Source: a bacterium (lineage in GTDB: Bacteria; Chloroflexota; Dormibacteria; UBA8260; Bog-877). Taken from it: a DNA stretch of 39,931 nt. The position numbers and the translations under genes are program-made. How positions within the stretch are numbered: the stretch's first letter is position 1; every line of letters starts with the position of its first letter. The notes beneath the pieces are model-generated. The model worked only from the letters and a program-made list of their open reading frames with translations, was not told where the DNA came from and ran no database searches. The stretch covers positions 1 to 39,931 of the forward strand of contig JAKABA010000021.1 of the NCBI GenBank assembly GCA_021802115.1. The letters are read 5' to 3'. Positions 1 through 6,469 of this stretch are shown piece after piece.

Positions 1-142
1 CCGCTCACCCAAGAGGCCGGGAAAAGCAGGAAAGGCTCAACCTTCAACCAACTCTTGGCGGTCGCTCCGTCCTCACCCAAACCTGCCACTGCATGTTCAA
101 ACAACGCGAGCGCTAACACCAGCCTTCGCTCAGGTAGCCGAC

Positions 143-580
143 TTGGAATACAGCCTGCAGGGCGCACCGGACCAGCGCGCCTACCTGCGGCTCGACGCGC
201 AGGTGGTCTGGAGGCCGGTCCGGAGGCCCGGCACCCTGATTCCCAGATCCGATCGGGTGGCGATCGCGGAGATCCGGGGCAGCGGAGGCGGGCCGGGGCT
301 GGAGCCGAGAATCCTTCAGATCCGGGGGCTTTCCCTGGCGACGCTGATCTCCGACGTGAACTCGGAGCCGACCATCGCGCCCGGACCGGTGGGCTGCGGC
401 CTGGTGAACCAGCAGGCCAACATCAGCTTCTTCCCCCTGGGGCCGACCTCTGTCCCAAATGCGAGCATCCTAGTCGAGGTCGCCTGCGCCGCCTTCCAGC
501 TCAAGACCCCAAGGGGAGCGGTCGAGCTGCAGAGTCAGCCCACAGCTGGGCTGCTCGCGACCATCTTCCGGGCGGCGTGA
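143..580 (+). CDS. hypothetical protein, possibly secreted or surface-associated
   Basis: I do not recognise this 145-residue protein. The frame is open back to the window edge, but codons before the TTG at 143 use A or T at many third positions, while codons after it are strongly G/C at third positions, as in the clear genes nearby. The start is therefore placed at TTG 143, with a weak AGGTAG about 7 bases upstream. The residues just before the start (ALTPAFAQVAD) look like the end of a signal peptide, so an upstream start with a frame disruption, or a gene running in from outside the window, cannot be excluded. The protein has alternating hydrophobic beta-like segments, three Cys and no membrane segment. 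It ends 116 bases before the next plus-strand gene. Confidence 0.5.
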   Translation: MEYSLQGAPDQRAYLRLDAQVVWRPVRRPGTLIPRSDRVAIAEIRGSGGGPGLEPRILQIRGLSLATLISDVNSEPTIAPGPVGCGLVNQQANISFFPLGPTSVPNASILVEVACAAFQLKTPRGAVELQSQPTAGLLATIFRAA

Positions 581-696
581 CAAGGTGGGCACCTGCTCCG
601 CGTTCAGCGCCCCCCCAAGCGTTCCCACCCCCCCGGTAGAAGAGCCGGCGCGGCCTCCGCGGGCTCTCCAACCTGCTCAAGGAGGGACAGTGCCTC

Positions 697-1233
697 GTGG
701 CCGGTACCCGTCTCGAACCCACCCCTGACTCCTCGTTGGAGGACCTCTTGGCCAGGTCCTGGCTCCTGGCTGGCGCCGGACTCCGAGAGGCTTGGCCAGC
801 GCCAACTCGGCTCAGCGCCGACGAGCTGGCTCTCTTTGCAGTCGAACAGCGGTACTGTGTTCTGGCCACCGTCACCAAGCGGGGCCAGCCGAGGGCCCTC
901 CCGGTCTCTTTCGCGCTTGACCCAACCGGCTGCTTCTGGCTCCCGACGGTAGCCGGGGCAGCGAGACTGGCCGACGTTCGAGCCAACCCGCACGCGGCCA
1001 TCACAGTCGGCCAGGGCATGGGCGGCGTCAGGGCCGCGTTGATCGCCTCGGGTCCAGCCGAGATCCTGGCTGCGGATCACATCCCAGCGCCGCTGCTCGC
1101 GATGGTTGCCGGAAAGCTGGGAGACCTGAGCTGGCTGGGACACTGGATCGTGGTCCGGCCCGAGCGACTTTTGGGATACAGCTCTCGCCAAGAAAATCAA
1201 TCCGATGGCAAGATCAACCGTTCCCCCGGGTAA
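697..1233 (+). CDS. pyridoxamine 5'-phosphate oxidase-like flavin/F420-binding protein
   Basis: The protein has 178 residues. The core at about residues 45-110 (YCVLATVTKRGQPRALPVSF, then VRANPHAAITVG) has the split-barrel pattern of the PNPOx-like superfamily, whose members bind FMN, F420 or heme and reduce small substrates. The N-terminal 40 residues and the last 20 are not conserved in a way I recognise. The start is GTG 697, placed by a GGAGG at 681-685. The gene ends 37 bases inside the convergent LysM gene, so the two 3' ends overlap. The family covers many substrates and the sequence does not show which applies. Residues matching the true PdxH active site are not evident, so B6 biosynthesis is unlikely. 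Confidence 0.75.
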   Translation: MAGTRLEPTPDSSLEDLLARSWLLAGAGLREAWPAPTRLSADELALFAVEQRYCVLATVTKRGQPRALPVSFALDPTGCFWLPTVAGAARLADVRANPHAAITVGQGMGGVRAALIASGPAEILAADHIPAPLLAMVAGKLGDLSWLGHWIVVRPERLLGYSSRQENQSDGKINRSPG

Positions 1234-1442
1234 ATGTAGTCGCCGCTCAGATGGTTGGCAGCCTGGATGTTCATGATCGCCTGCCTCGGGTCCATCTGCG
1301 TGTATCTGGCCGTGGCCAGGCTCCAAAGGCTCTGTCCCGCTCGGACTGTCACCCAACTCCCGTGGGTGCCTTGACTCCCCAGCACCACCTGGGTCATCAG
1401 CATCCCCAAGAGGGCCGCGAGCACCAAGGCTCTGAGCGCCAT
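1197..1442 (-). CDS. small membrane LysM protein, YneA-like SOS division inhibitor candidate
   Basis: The protein has 81 residues from ATG 1442. It has a short basic N-terminus, one membrane segment at about residues 5-22, then a LysM peptidoglycan-binding domain at about 30-80 (WVTVRAGQSLWSLATARY ... YPGERLILP). The architecture and position match Bacillus YneA: one N-terminal membrane helix plus LysM, divergent from lexA, induced in the SOS response to delay septation. Start choice: ATG 1442 has a GGGAG about 7 bases upstream and a hydrophobic segment right after it. A second in-frame ATG at 1529 would add 29 residues, but those codons are A/T-rich at the start and then Gly/Arg-rich, so I think they are leader. 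If 1529 is used, the message would be nearly leaderless. The function is inferred from synteny, architecture and the repeats at its promoter. Confidence 0.8.
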   Translation of the reverse strand: MALRALVLAALLGMLMTQVVLGSQGTHGSWVTVRAGQSLWSLATARYTQMDPRQAIMNIQAANHLSGDYIYPGERLILPSD

Positions 1443-1515
1443 GCGCCGCTCCCGACGCCACGCCCGGGGCTCGCGCCTACCTGCCGCGCCGCCGCCGCCA
1501 GTCGCTGGTCCACCT

Positions 1516-1549
1516 GAACTATAAAACATTAGTTCGCAGGATAGCGAAC
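1516..1549. promoter_or_regulatory. overlapping inverted repeats with GAAC/GTTC half sites, putative LexA operator
   Basis: Two inverted repeats share a half site. GTTCGC (1532-1537), a six-base spacer and GCGAAC (1544-1549) surround the -10 hexamer. GAACTA (1516-1521), an eight-base spacer and TAGTTC (1530-1535) overlap the transcription start. The half sites are those of Gram-positive LexA boxes, but the usual arrangement is GAAC-N4-GTTC, so spacing and orientation are not canonical here. LexA is the obvious candidate because lexA is the divergent neighbour. Confidence 0.55.
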
Positions 1550-1566
1550 GCCCGTACCCTTGTCAA
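1538..1566 (-). promoter_or_regulatory. sigma70-type promoter of the YneA-like gene
   Basis: On the minus strand a perfect TTGACA (1566-1561) is followed by a 17-base spacer and TATCCT (1543-1538). Transcription would start near 1531, about 90 bases before the preferred ATG at 1442 and only a base or two before the alternative ATG at 1529. The -10 hexamer is exactly the centre of an inverted repeat, so a bound repressor would block it. Confidence 0.8.
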
Positions 1567-1683
1567 GTTCCCTCCTGAGGTCCAAACCGCGGGAGCTTTG
1601 GTTCCCCTCCGCGGGCCCCCTCTGTTACGTGCTCGCGGATCCCGTGATCGGTGGCTCCTCGTTATCGCCCGTGCAGTCACCCG

Positions 1684-1722
1684 GAACATGGGTTTGCCGG
1701 GAAACATCTGCTCTGCTATCAT
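1684..1722 (+). promoter_or_regulatory. lexA promoter with overlapping imperfect SOS box
   Basis: A -35 TTGCCG (1694-1699), a 17-base spacer and a -10 TATCAT (1717-1722) form a good sigma70-type promoter, giving a leader of about 50 bases before lexA. The element GAAC-ATGG-GTTT (1684-1695) overlaps the -35 box and differs from the Gram-positive LexA consensus GAAC-N4-GTTC at one base. This suggests lexA autoregulation. Confidence 0.65.
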
Positions 1723-1782
1723 CCTTTCCGACCATCTGTTCTGTGGTCCAGGAGCGCTGGGCCAAACCAAGGAGGTAGCGGG

Positions 1783-2412
1783 ATGACCGAAGGCCTGAGT
1801 CGCCGTCAGCAGGAGATCGCGGACTACCTGCGCGATCGATCCCGTAGGGGTGCCTACCCTCCGTCGGTTCGCGAGATCGGGTTGGCGGTCGGGCTCAGCT
1901 CTAGTTCGACCGTTCAGAACCACCTCAACGCCATGGAGCGCAAAGGCTTCATCCGCCGCGACCCGACCAAGTCACGGACCGTGAGCCTGACTGACTCCGA
2001 CGGATCCTCGGACGGGGTTTTCAGATTGCCACTGGTAGGCCAGGTCGCCGCCGGAGCACCCCTTCTGGCCGAGCAGAACATCGAGGACCACCTCAGCGTT
2101 GGAGCTGAGATCGCCGGCGATGCCGACTCATTCGTGCTGCGCGTCAAGGGGGACAGCATGACCGGAGATGGGATCTTCAGTGGCGACCTGGTGGTGGTCA
2201 AGCCCACCTCCGAAGTGTCCAATGGCACCCTGGCCGTCGTCAGGCTGGAGAACAGCACGACCGGAGAGAGCGAGGTCACCGTCAAGCGCTTCTATCGTGA
2301 GGATGGCACCATCCGGCTGCAACCGGCCAACGACGCGTACCAGCCGATAGTCGTCAAGGACTGCTTGATCGAGGGCCGGGTCACCGCCGTAATCCGTCTG
2401 CTGCGTCAGTAG
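1783..2412 (+). CDS. lexA: LexA repressor, SOS response regulator
   Basis: The protein has 209 residues, the usual LexA size. An N-terminal winged helix (about 4-65, with SVREIGLAVGLSSSSTVQNH) binds the operator. The C-terminal S24-type peptidase domain has the Ala90-Gly91 self-cleavage bond in VAAGAPLLA, nucleophile Ser125 in GDSM and general-base Lys168 in VKRF, so RecA-stimulated autocleavage should be intact. The start is ATG 1783 after AGGAGGT at 1770-1776. The gene is divergent from the YneA-like gene and convergent with hflX, whose 3' end lies 33 bases away. No clear terminator is visible in that gap. The promoter overlaps a probable self-regulatory box, and recA carries a perfect one. 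Confidence 0.97.
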   Translation: MTEGLSRRQQEIADYLRDRSRRGAYPPSVREIGLAVGLSSSSTVQNHLNAMERKGFIRRDPTKSRTVSLTDSDGSSDGVFRLPLVGQVAAGAPLLAEQNIEDHLSVGAEIAGDADSFVLRVKGDSMTGDGIFSGDLVVVKPTSEVSNGTLAVVRLENSTTGESEVTVKRFYREDGTIRLQPANDAYQPIVVKDCLIEGRVTAVIRLLRQ

Positions 2413-2445
2413 CTTCCCAGCTGCTTCCAGGACAGAGGACCGGGG

Positions 2446-3768
2446 TCAGGTGCCAGGGGCCCCCTCGCTGATCGCGGCCTGGCCTGTGGTGCCGTCCAGC
2501 GCCGAGACTGCGGCCGCCAGGGCCTGGGGCAACCGGCCAGTGACGTGGACGCCCTCAGTCGTGAACTGCTCGCTCTCGATCACGCCATACCTGCGCCACC
2601 TGGTCAGCATCTCCAGGCTCCCGTAAGGAATCGTCGCCTCAGCTGCGTCCATGGAGCTGCCCAAGGCAGTCCCGATGGCGCTGCGCAGGCCATCCAACCC
2701 CTCTCCTGTCACAGCGCTCACGAGCTGCGATCCCAGGTACCGATCCGGGGCGTACATCTCCAGACGGCGCCGACTCTCAGGCGAGCATAGGTCGGCCTTG
2801 TTAATCGCCAGGATCATCGGGCGGTCCGCCAGCCCAAGGTCGTCCAACGTGTGGTGGACAGTCTCCAGTCGGCTTTCCGATCCGGCCCGACTGGCGTCCA
2901 GAACATGCACCAACAAGTCCGCCTCCTGGACTTCCTCCAAGGTGGCGTGGAATGCTGCCACCAGGTCGTGCGGAAGCTTCTGGATGAAGCCCACCGTGTC
3001 CACCAGCAGACAGGGCTGGCCGCCCGGCAGTCGCACTGCGCGAGTGGTCGGATCCAGAGTGGCGAAGAGCTGATTCTCGGCCCGGGCGCCGCCGGCGGTG
3101 AGGGCATTGAGCAGGGAGGACTTCCCAGCATTGGTGTACCCAACCAGCGCCACCGTCCGGAATGGCAGCCGCTCCCGGCCGGCCCGATGCAAGGATCGCT
3201 CCTCCTGCAGCTGCTTGACCTCGCGCTCCAGAGCCCGGAGCCGGGTGCGAATCCGACGCCGGTCCGTTTCCAGCTTCTGTTCCCCAGGCCCCCTGGTCCC
3301 GATCCCGCCACCCAGCCGCGAGAGGTTGTCCCCACCGGTGAGGCGGGGCAGCAGATGACGCAGCTGAGCCACCTCGACTTGGATCCTGCCCTCTCTGGAG
3401 CGGGCGTGCTGGGCGAAGATGTCGAGGATCAGAGCGGCCCGATCCACGATTGGAATACCCACCTCCTCCTCGAGGTTGCGCTGCTGGCGTGGCGATAGGT
3501 CATCGTTGGTGAGGACCAGCCCGAAGTCCAGGCCCTCTCGCAACGAAGACACCTCTGCGACCTTGCCCTTGCCGTAGAAGAGTGCCGGATCGATGTGGGC
3601 TCGCTTTTGGATGTCGGCACCCACCACCTGGGCCCCCGCGGTCTGAGCCAGCTCCTGCAGCTCAGCCATCTCTTGGTCGACCCGGTCAAGGGCGGACTCG
3701 GATGGTGCCCAGCCCAGCAGGAAGGCCCGCTCACCGCGGGCCTGCATCGATTCGTCAAATACCTTCAC
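2446..3768 (-). CDS. hflX: GTPase HflX
   Basis: The protein has 440 residues. HflX is a ribosome-associated GTPase that binds the 50S subunit and splits or rescues stalled 70S ribosomes under stress. An N-terminal HflX domain (about 20-190, with the Gly-rich GGGIGTRGPGE) precedes the G domain: P-loop GYTNAGKSS, switch region DTVGFIQKLP and NKAD. The start is GTG 3768, whose last two bases are shared with the miaA stop codon (GTGA overlap), with AGGAG 7 bases upstream. A TTG further upstream is less likely. It is the last gene of the spoVS-miaB-mutS-mutL-miaA-hflX run, and miaA-hflX linkage is common across bacteria. Confidence 0.95.
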   Translation of the reverse strand: MKVFDESMQARGERAFLLGWAPSESALDRVDQEMAELQELAQTAGAQVVGADIQKRAHIDPALFYGKGKVAEVSSLREGLDFGLVLTNDDLSPRQQRNLEEEVGIPIVDRAALILDIFAQHARSREGRIQVEVAQLRHLLPRLTGGDNLSRLGGGIGTRGPGEQKLETDRRRIRTRLRALEREVKQLQEERSLHRAGRERLPFRTVALVGYTNAGKSSLLNALTAGGARAENQLFATLDPTTRAVRLPGGQPCLLVDTVGFIQKLPHDLVAAFHATLEEVQEADLLVHVLDASRAGSESRLETVHHTLDDLGLADRPMILAINKADLCSPESRRRLEMYAPDRYLGSQLVSAVTGEGLDGLRSAIGTALGSSMDAAEATIPYGSLEMLTRWRRYGVIESEQFTTEGVHVTGRLPQALAAAVSALDGTTGQAAISEGAPGT

Positions 3769-4703
3769 GCGCTCTCCTGGCCCCAACGAGACTGCAGCAC
3801 CGGCCGACAGGCCGCCACCATACCTTGGATGTCCATATCGGCGTCAATCCAAACCACCCCTGGCTGGGCGCGGAGCCAGGTCCGCTGAGCCCGGGCATAG
3901 CGCCAGGTCCGGTTGGCCACAGCCTCCGCGGCCTGCTCTCTGGAAGACTCCCCCGCCATCCACGCCAGCGCCTCCGAGTATCCGATCGCCGCGCCGGCGA
4001 TGGTGGTCGCGGAGTAACCCGCGGCCAGAAGTCCCGCCACCTCAGTTCTGAGCGGATCACCGATGAGCCTCTCTGCTCGCCTTTGAATCCTGCTTCGAAG
4101 CTCAGTGGTGTCGACCTGGCAACCGAGTTGGACGACCGACCAAGCAGGTGCCTCTTGAGATGCCTGGGCTCCAGCCCGAGCCAGTTCCAGGGCGCGCATA
4201 ACGCGCCGCGGATTGCGCAGATCGACACGCCGGTAGGCATCCGGCATTAGTTCGGTCAACTCGGCCACCAGAGAACGAAGCGTGCTGGGGGGGCAGGAGG
4301 CTCCCTCGTCGGCATCCCTGGACGCCGGTGGCACCCTTCCGAAGTCGTAGCCGCTGAGCAGAGCTTTGATGTACAGGCCGGTGCCGCCGACCACGATCGG
4401 GGTGCGTCCCGCTGCCCACACCTGGGCCAGGACCGGCTCAGCCCGCTGGACGAAGTCGACAGCAGTGAACGGCTGCCCCAGGTGGCGCCAGCTGAGGCCA
4501 TGGCAGGGAACACCATGCAACTCCTCGGGAGTGGGCTTGCAGACCCCGATTGCCATTTCGGCGATCGCTTGGCGCGAGTCAGCGCTGATCAACTCGCCCG
4601 AGATCGACTCCGCCAGCGCCACAGCTAGCTCGGTCTTGCCAGTGGCGGTGGCGCCAACCACGGCCAGCAGCCGGCGCGCGTAGCTGGCTTGAGCCACTTC
4701 CAT
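3765..4703 (-). CDS. miaA: tRNA dimethylallyltransferase MiaA
   Basis: The protein has 312 residues. It transfers a dimethylallyl group to N6 of A37 in tRNAs that read codons starting with U. It has the P-loop GATATGKT near residue 17, the DSRQ motif near residue 40, GGTGLYIKALL near 105 and the basic RNA-binding C-terminal half with LRNPRRVMRALE. The start is ATG 4703, two bases after the mutL stop. The 3' end overlaps the hflX start by four bases. The partner enzyme MiaB, which acts on the same A37 after MiaA, is encoded upstream in the same run, so both steps of ms2i6A synthesis are co-transcribed with mismatch repair genes. Confidence 0.96.
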   Translation of the reverse strand: MEVAQASYARRLLAVVGATATGKTELAVALAESISGELISADSRQAIAEMAIGVCKPTPEELHGVPCHGLSWRHLGQPFTAVDFVQRAEPVLAQVWAAGRTPIVVGGTGLYIKALLSGYDFGRVPPASRDADEGASCPPSTLRSLVAELTELMPDAYRRVDLRNPRRVMRALELARAGAQASQEAPAWSVVQLGCQVDTTELRSRIQRRAERLIGDPLRTEVAGLLAAGYSATTIAGAAIGYSEALAWMAGESSREQAAEAVANRTWRYARAQRTWLRAQPGVVWIDADMDIQGMVAACRPVLQSRWGQESA

Positions 4704-4705
4704 TG

Positions 4706-6469
4706 TCAGCGCCGGTTGAACGCGGTCAGCAGCTCGCTTTCGGATATCAGGAGCACCGTCGGACGGCCGTGAGGGCAGGTTATCCCTCCCTCGGTGCCAG
4801 CCAGATCTTGGAGCAGGGCGACGACCTCGCTGGGGTCCATCGGGTCGCCGAACCGGACGGCGCTGTGGCAGGCGAGGGAGGCGGCCACTCGGTGGCGGCG
4901 GCCCGCCTCCGTCGCAGCGCGGTCCTGCCAGGACGAGAGGATGTCGATCACAGTTGCCTCAACAGCGGAGATTGGGAGACCGATCGGAAGAGCCCTGCAC
5001 CGAAGGGTGCCGACGCCGAAGGCCTCGACTTCAAACCCCAGCTGGGCCATGGCGCCCCCAGCATCTTCCAACGCTTCCAGCAAGGCGGGTGGCACCTCCA
5101 CCAGCAGAGGTGCCAGGAGACCCTGGGAGGGCAGTGCCGGCGCCGAATTGGAGCCCAACCTGGCTAGGTACCTTCCGTAAAGGACCTTCTCGTGGGCCGC
5201 ATGTTGGTCGAGAACCGCCAAGCCGGCGCCAGTCTCGACAACCAGGTACCGATCGTGTGCCTGCCCCAGATATCGCCAGTGGGCCGCCTCTCGCAAGTGC
5301 GGATCGGCTTCCGGCGGAGAGCTCGCCAGCCTCGGCGAAAACGGCGAAAGGCCGGTCGAGTCGAATCCCGGGAGCGCCTCGGCCCGAGTCTCGAGGGTTG
5401 GCCGGAGAGCAGGGGCTCGAGACCCGACCGGCGCCAGAGCTGCGGGAGGGCTCTCCTGCAGGGCGGTCCAGCAGGCATGCTGCACGGCATCGAAGAACCG
5501 GCCCTCGTTCTGGAGGCGCACCTCGCGCTTGGTGGGGTGCACGTTGACATCGACCAGGGCTGGGTCACAGGTGACGTTTAGCACCGCCAGCGGATATCGC
5601 CCCGTGGGCAGCAGTCCTCGGTAGGCTCCCTCCACCGCCGCGGACAGCCCGCGGTGCTGGACTCGACGGCCATTGACCATGATCACCATCGCCTGGCGGG
5701 TAAGACGGGCCACCCGGGGCGCCCCCAGGACGCCGGATACCCCAACTTCCCCGGCGGAAGCTTCCACCGCCAGCAGGGCTTGCGCCGCCTCCACCCCGAA
5801 AACTACCCGCACCACCGCCGTCAACGAGGAGCGTCCGGATGTCCGTAGCACCACCCTTCCCCCCGACCGCACTTCAAAGGCTATGTCTGGCCGCCCCAAG
5901 GCGGCCTCCTGAGCGACTCGAACGCAGGCGGCCGCCTCGGTCCTGGGGGAGCGCAGGAACTCCCGCCGGGCCGGCATGTTGAAGAAGAGGTCCCGAGCGG
6001 CCACCACGGTCCCATCCGGCGCGGCGGTGGCAACCGGGCCCCTGACCTCGCCTGCGGCAAGCTTGAGCTCGAAGGCGCGGTGGGACCCCTCGGCCCGGCT
6101 GATGGCGGTGACCCTGGCCACCGCGGCGATGCTTGCCAGCGCCTCGCCCCGAAAGCCGAAGGTGTGCAGCTGGCGAAGGTTGTCGATGCTAGTCAGCTTG
6201 CTGGTGGCATGGCGCTGAAAGGCCGCTGCGAGCTCGCCGGCTGCCATCCCCTGACCGTCATCGCCCACTCGAATCAGCTCTGTTCCCCCGCCCTCGATTT
6301 CCACGACGATTCGCGTCGCACCGGCGTCCTGGGAGTTCTCAATCAGTTCCTTGACAGCGGCGGCGGGGCGGTCGATCACCTCCCCGGCCGCGATCGCCTC
6401 GGCGACTTTGGGCGCCAGCAGGCGAATCCGGCCGGGGTCGAGGCGCGGGCGGGATACGTCCTCAGCCAT
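4706..6469 (-). CDS. mutL: DNA mismatch repair protein MutL
   Basis: The protein has 587 residues. The N-terminal GHKL ATPase has ELIENSQDAGA, DDGQGM and GFRGEALASIAAV. A transducer domain with NVHPTKREVR follows, then a proline-rich linker at about 340-390 and the C-terminal dimerisation/endonuclease domain. The endonuclease motif normally reads DQHA-x2-E-x4-E; here it starts at Asp421 and reads DQHAAHEKVLYG, so the last acidic residue is Gly432. The accessory motifs ACHSAVRFGDP and TCPHGRPT are kept. The gene overlaps mutS by 8 bases. It should couple MutS mismatch recognition to strand incision, since no MutH is expected outside gamma-proteobacteria. Confidence 0.96.
   Translation of the reverse strand: MAEDVSRPRLDPGRIRLLAPKVAEAIAAGEVIDRPAAAVKELIENSQDAGATRIVVEIEGGGTELIRVGDDGQGMAAGELAAAFQRHATSKLTSIDNLRQLHTFGFRGEALASIAAVARVTAISRAEGSHRAFELKLAAGEVRGPVATAAPDGTVVAARDLFFNMPARREFLRSPRTEAAACVRVAQEAALGRPDIAFEVRSGGRVVLRTSGRSSLTAVVRVVFGVEAAQALLAVEASAGEVGVSGVLGAPRVARLTRQAMVIMVNGRRVQHRGLSAAVEGAYRGLLPTGRYPLAVLNVTCDPALVDVNVHPTKREVRLQNEGRFFDAVQHACWTALQESPPAALAPVGSRAPALRPTLETRAEALPGFDSTGLSPFSPRLASSPPEADPHLREAAHWRYLGQAHDRYLVVETGAGLAVLDQHAAHEKVLYGRYLARLGSNSAPALPSQGLLAPLLVEVPPALLEALEDAGGAMAQLGFEVEAFGVGTLRCRALPIGLPISAVEATVIDILSSWQDRAATEAGRRHRVAASLACHSAVRFGDPMDPSEVVALLQDLAGTEGGITCPHGRPTVLLISESELLTAFNRR

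Noticed and set aside
604..1461. A 285-codon minus-strand frame opposite the PNPOx-like gene.
   Set aside because: No recognisable domain, composition typical of a shadow frame, and it conflicts with both the PNPOx-like and the LysM genes.
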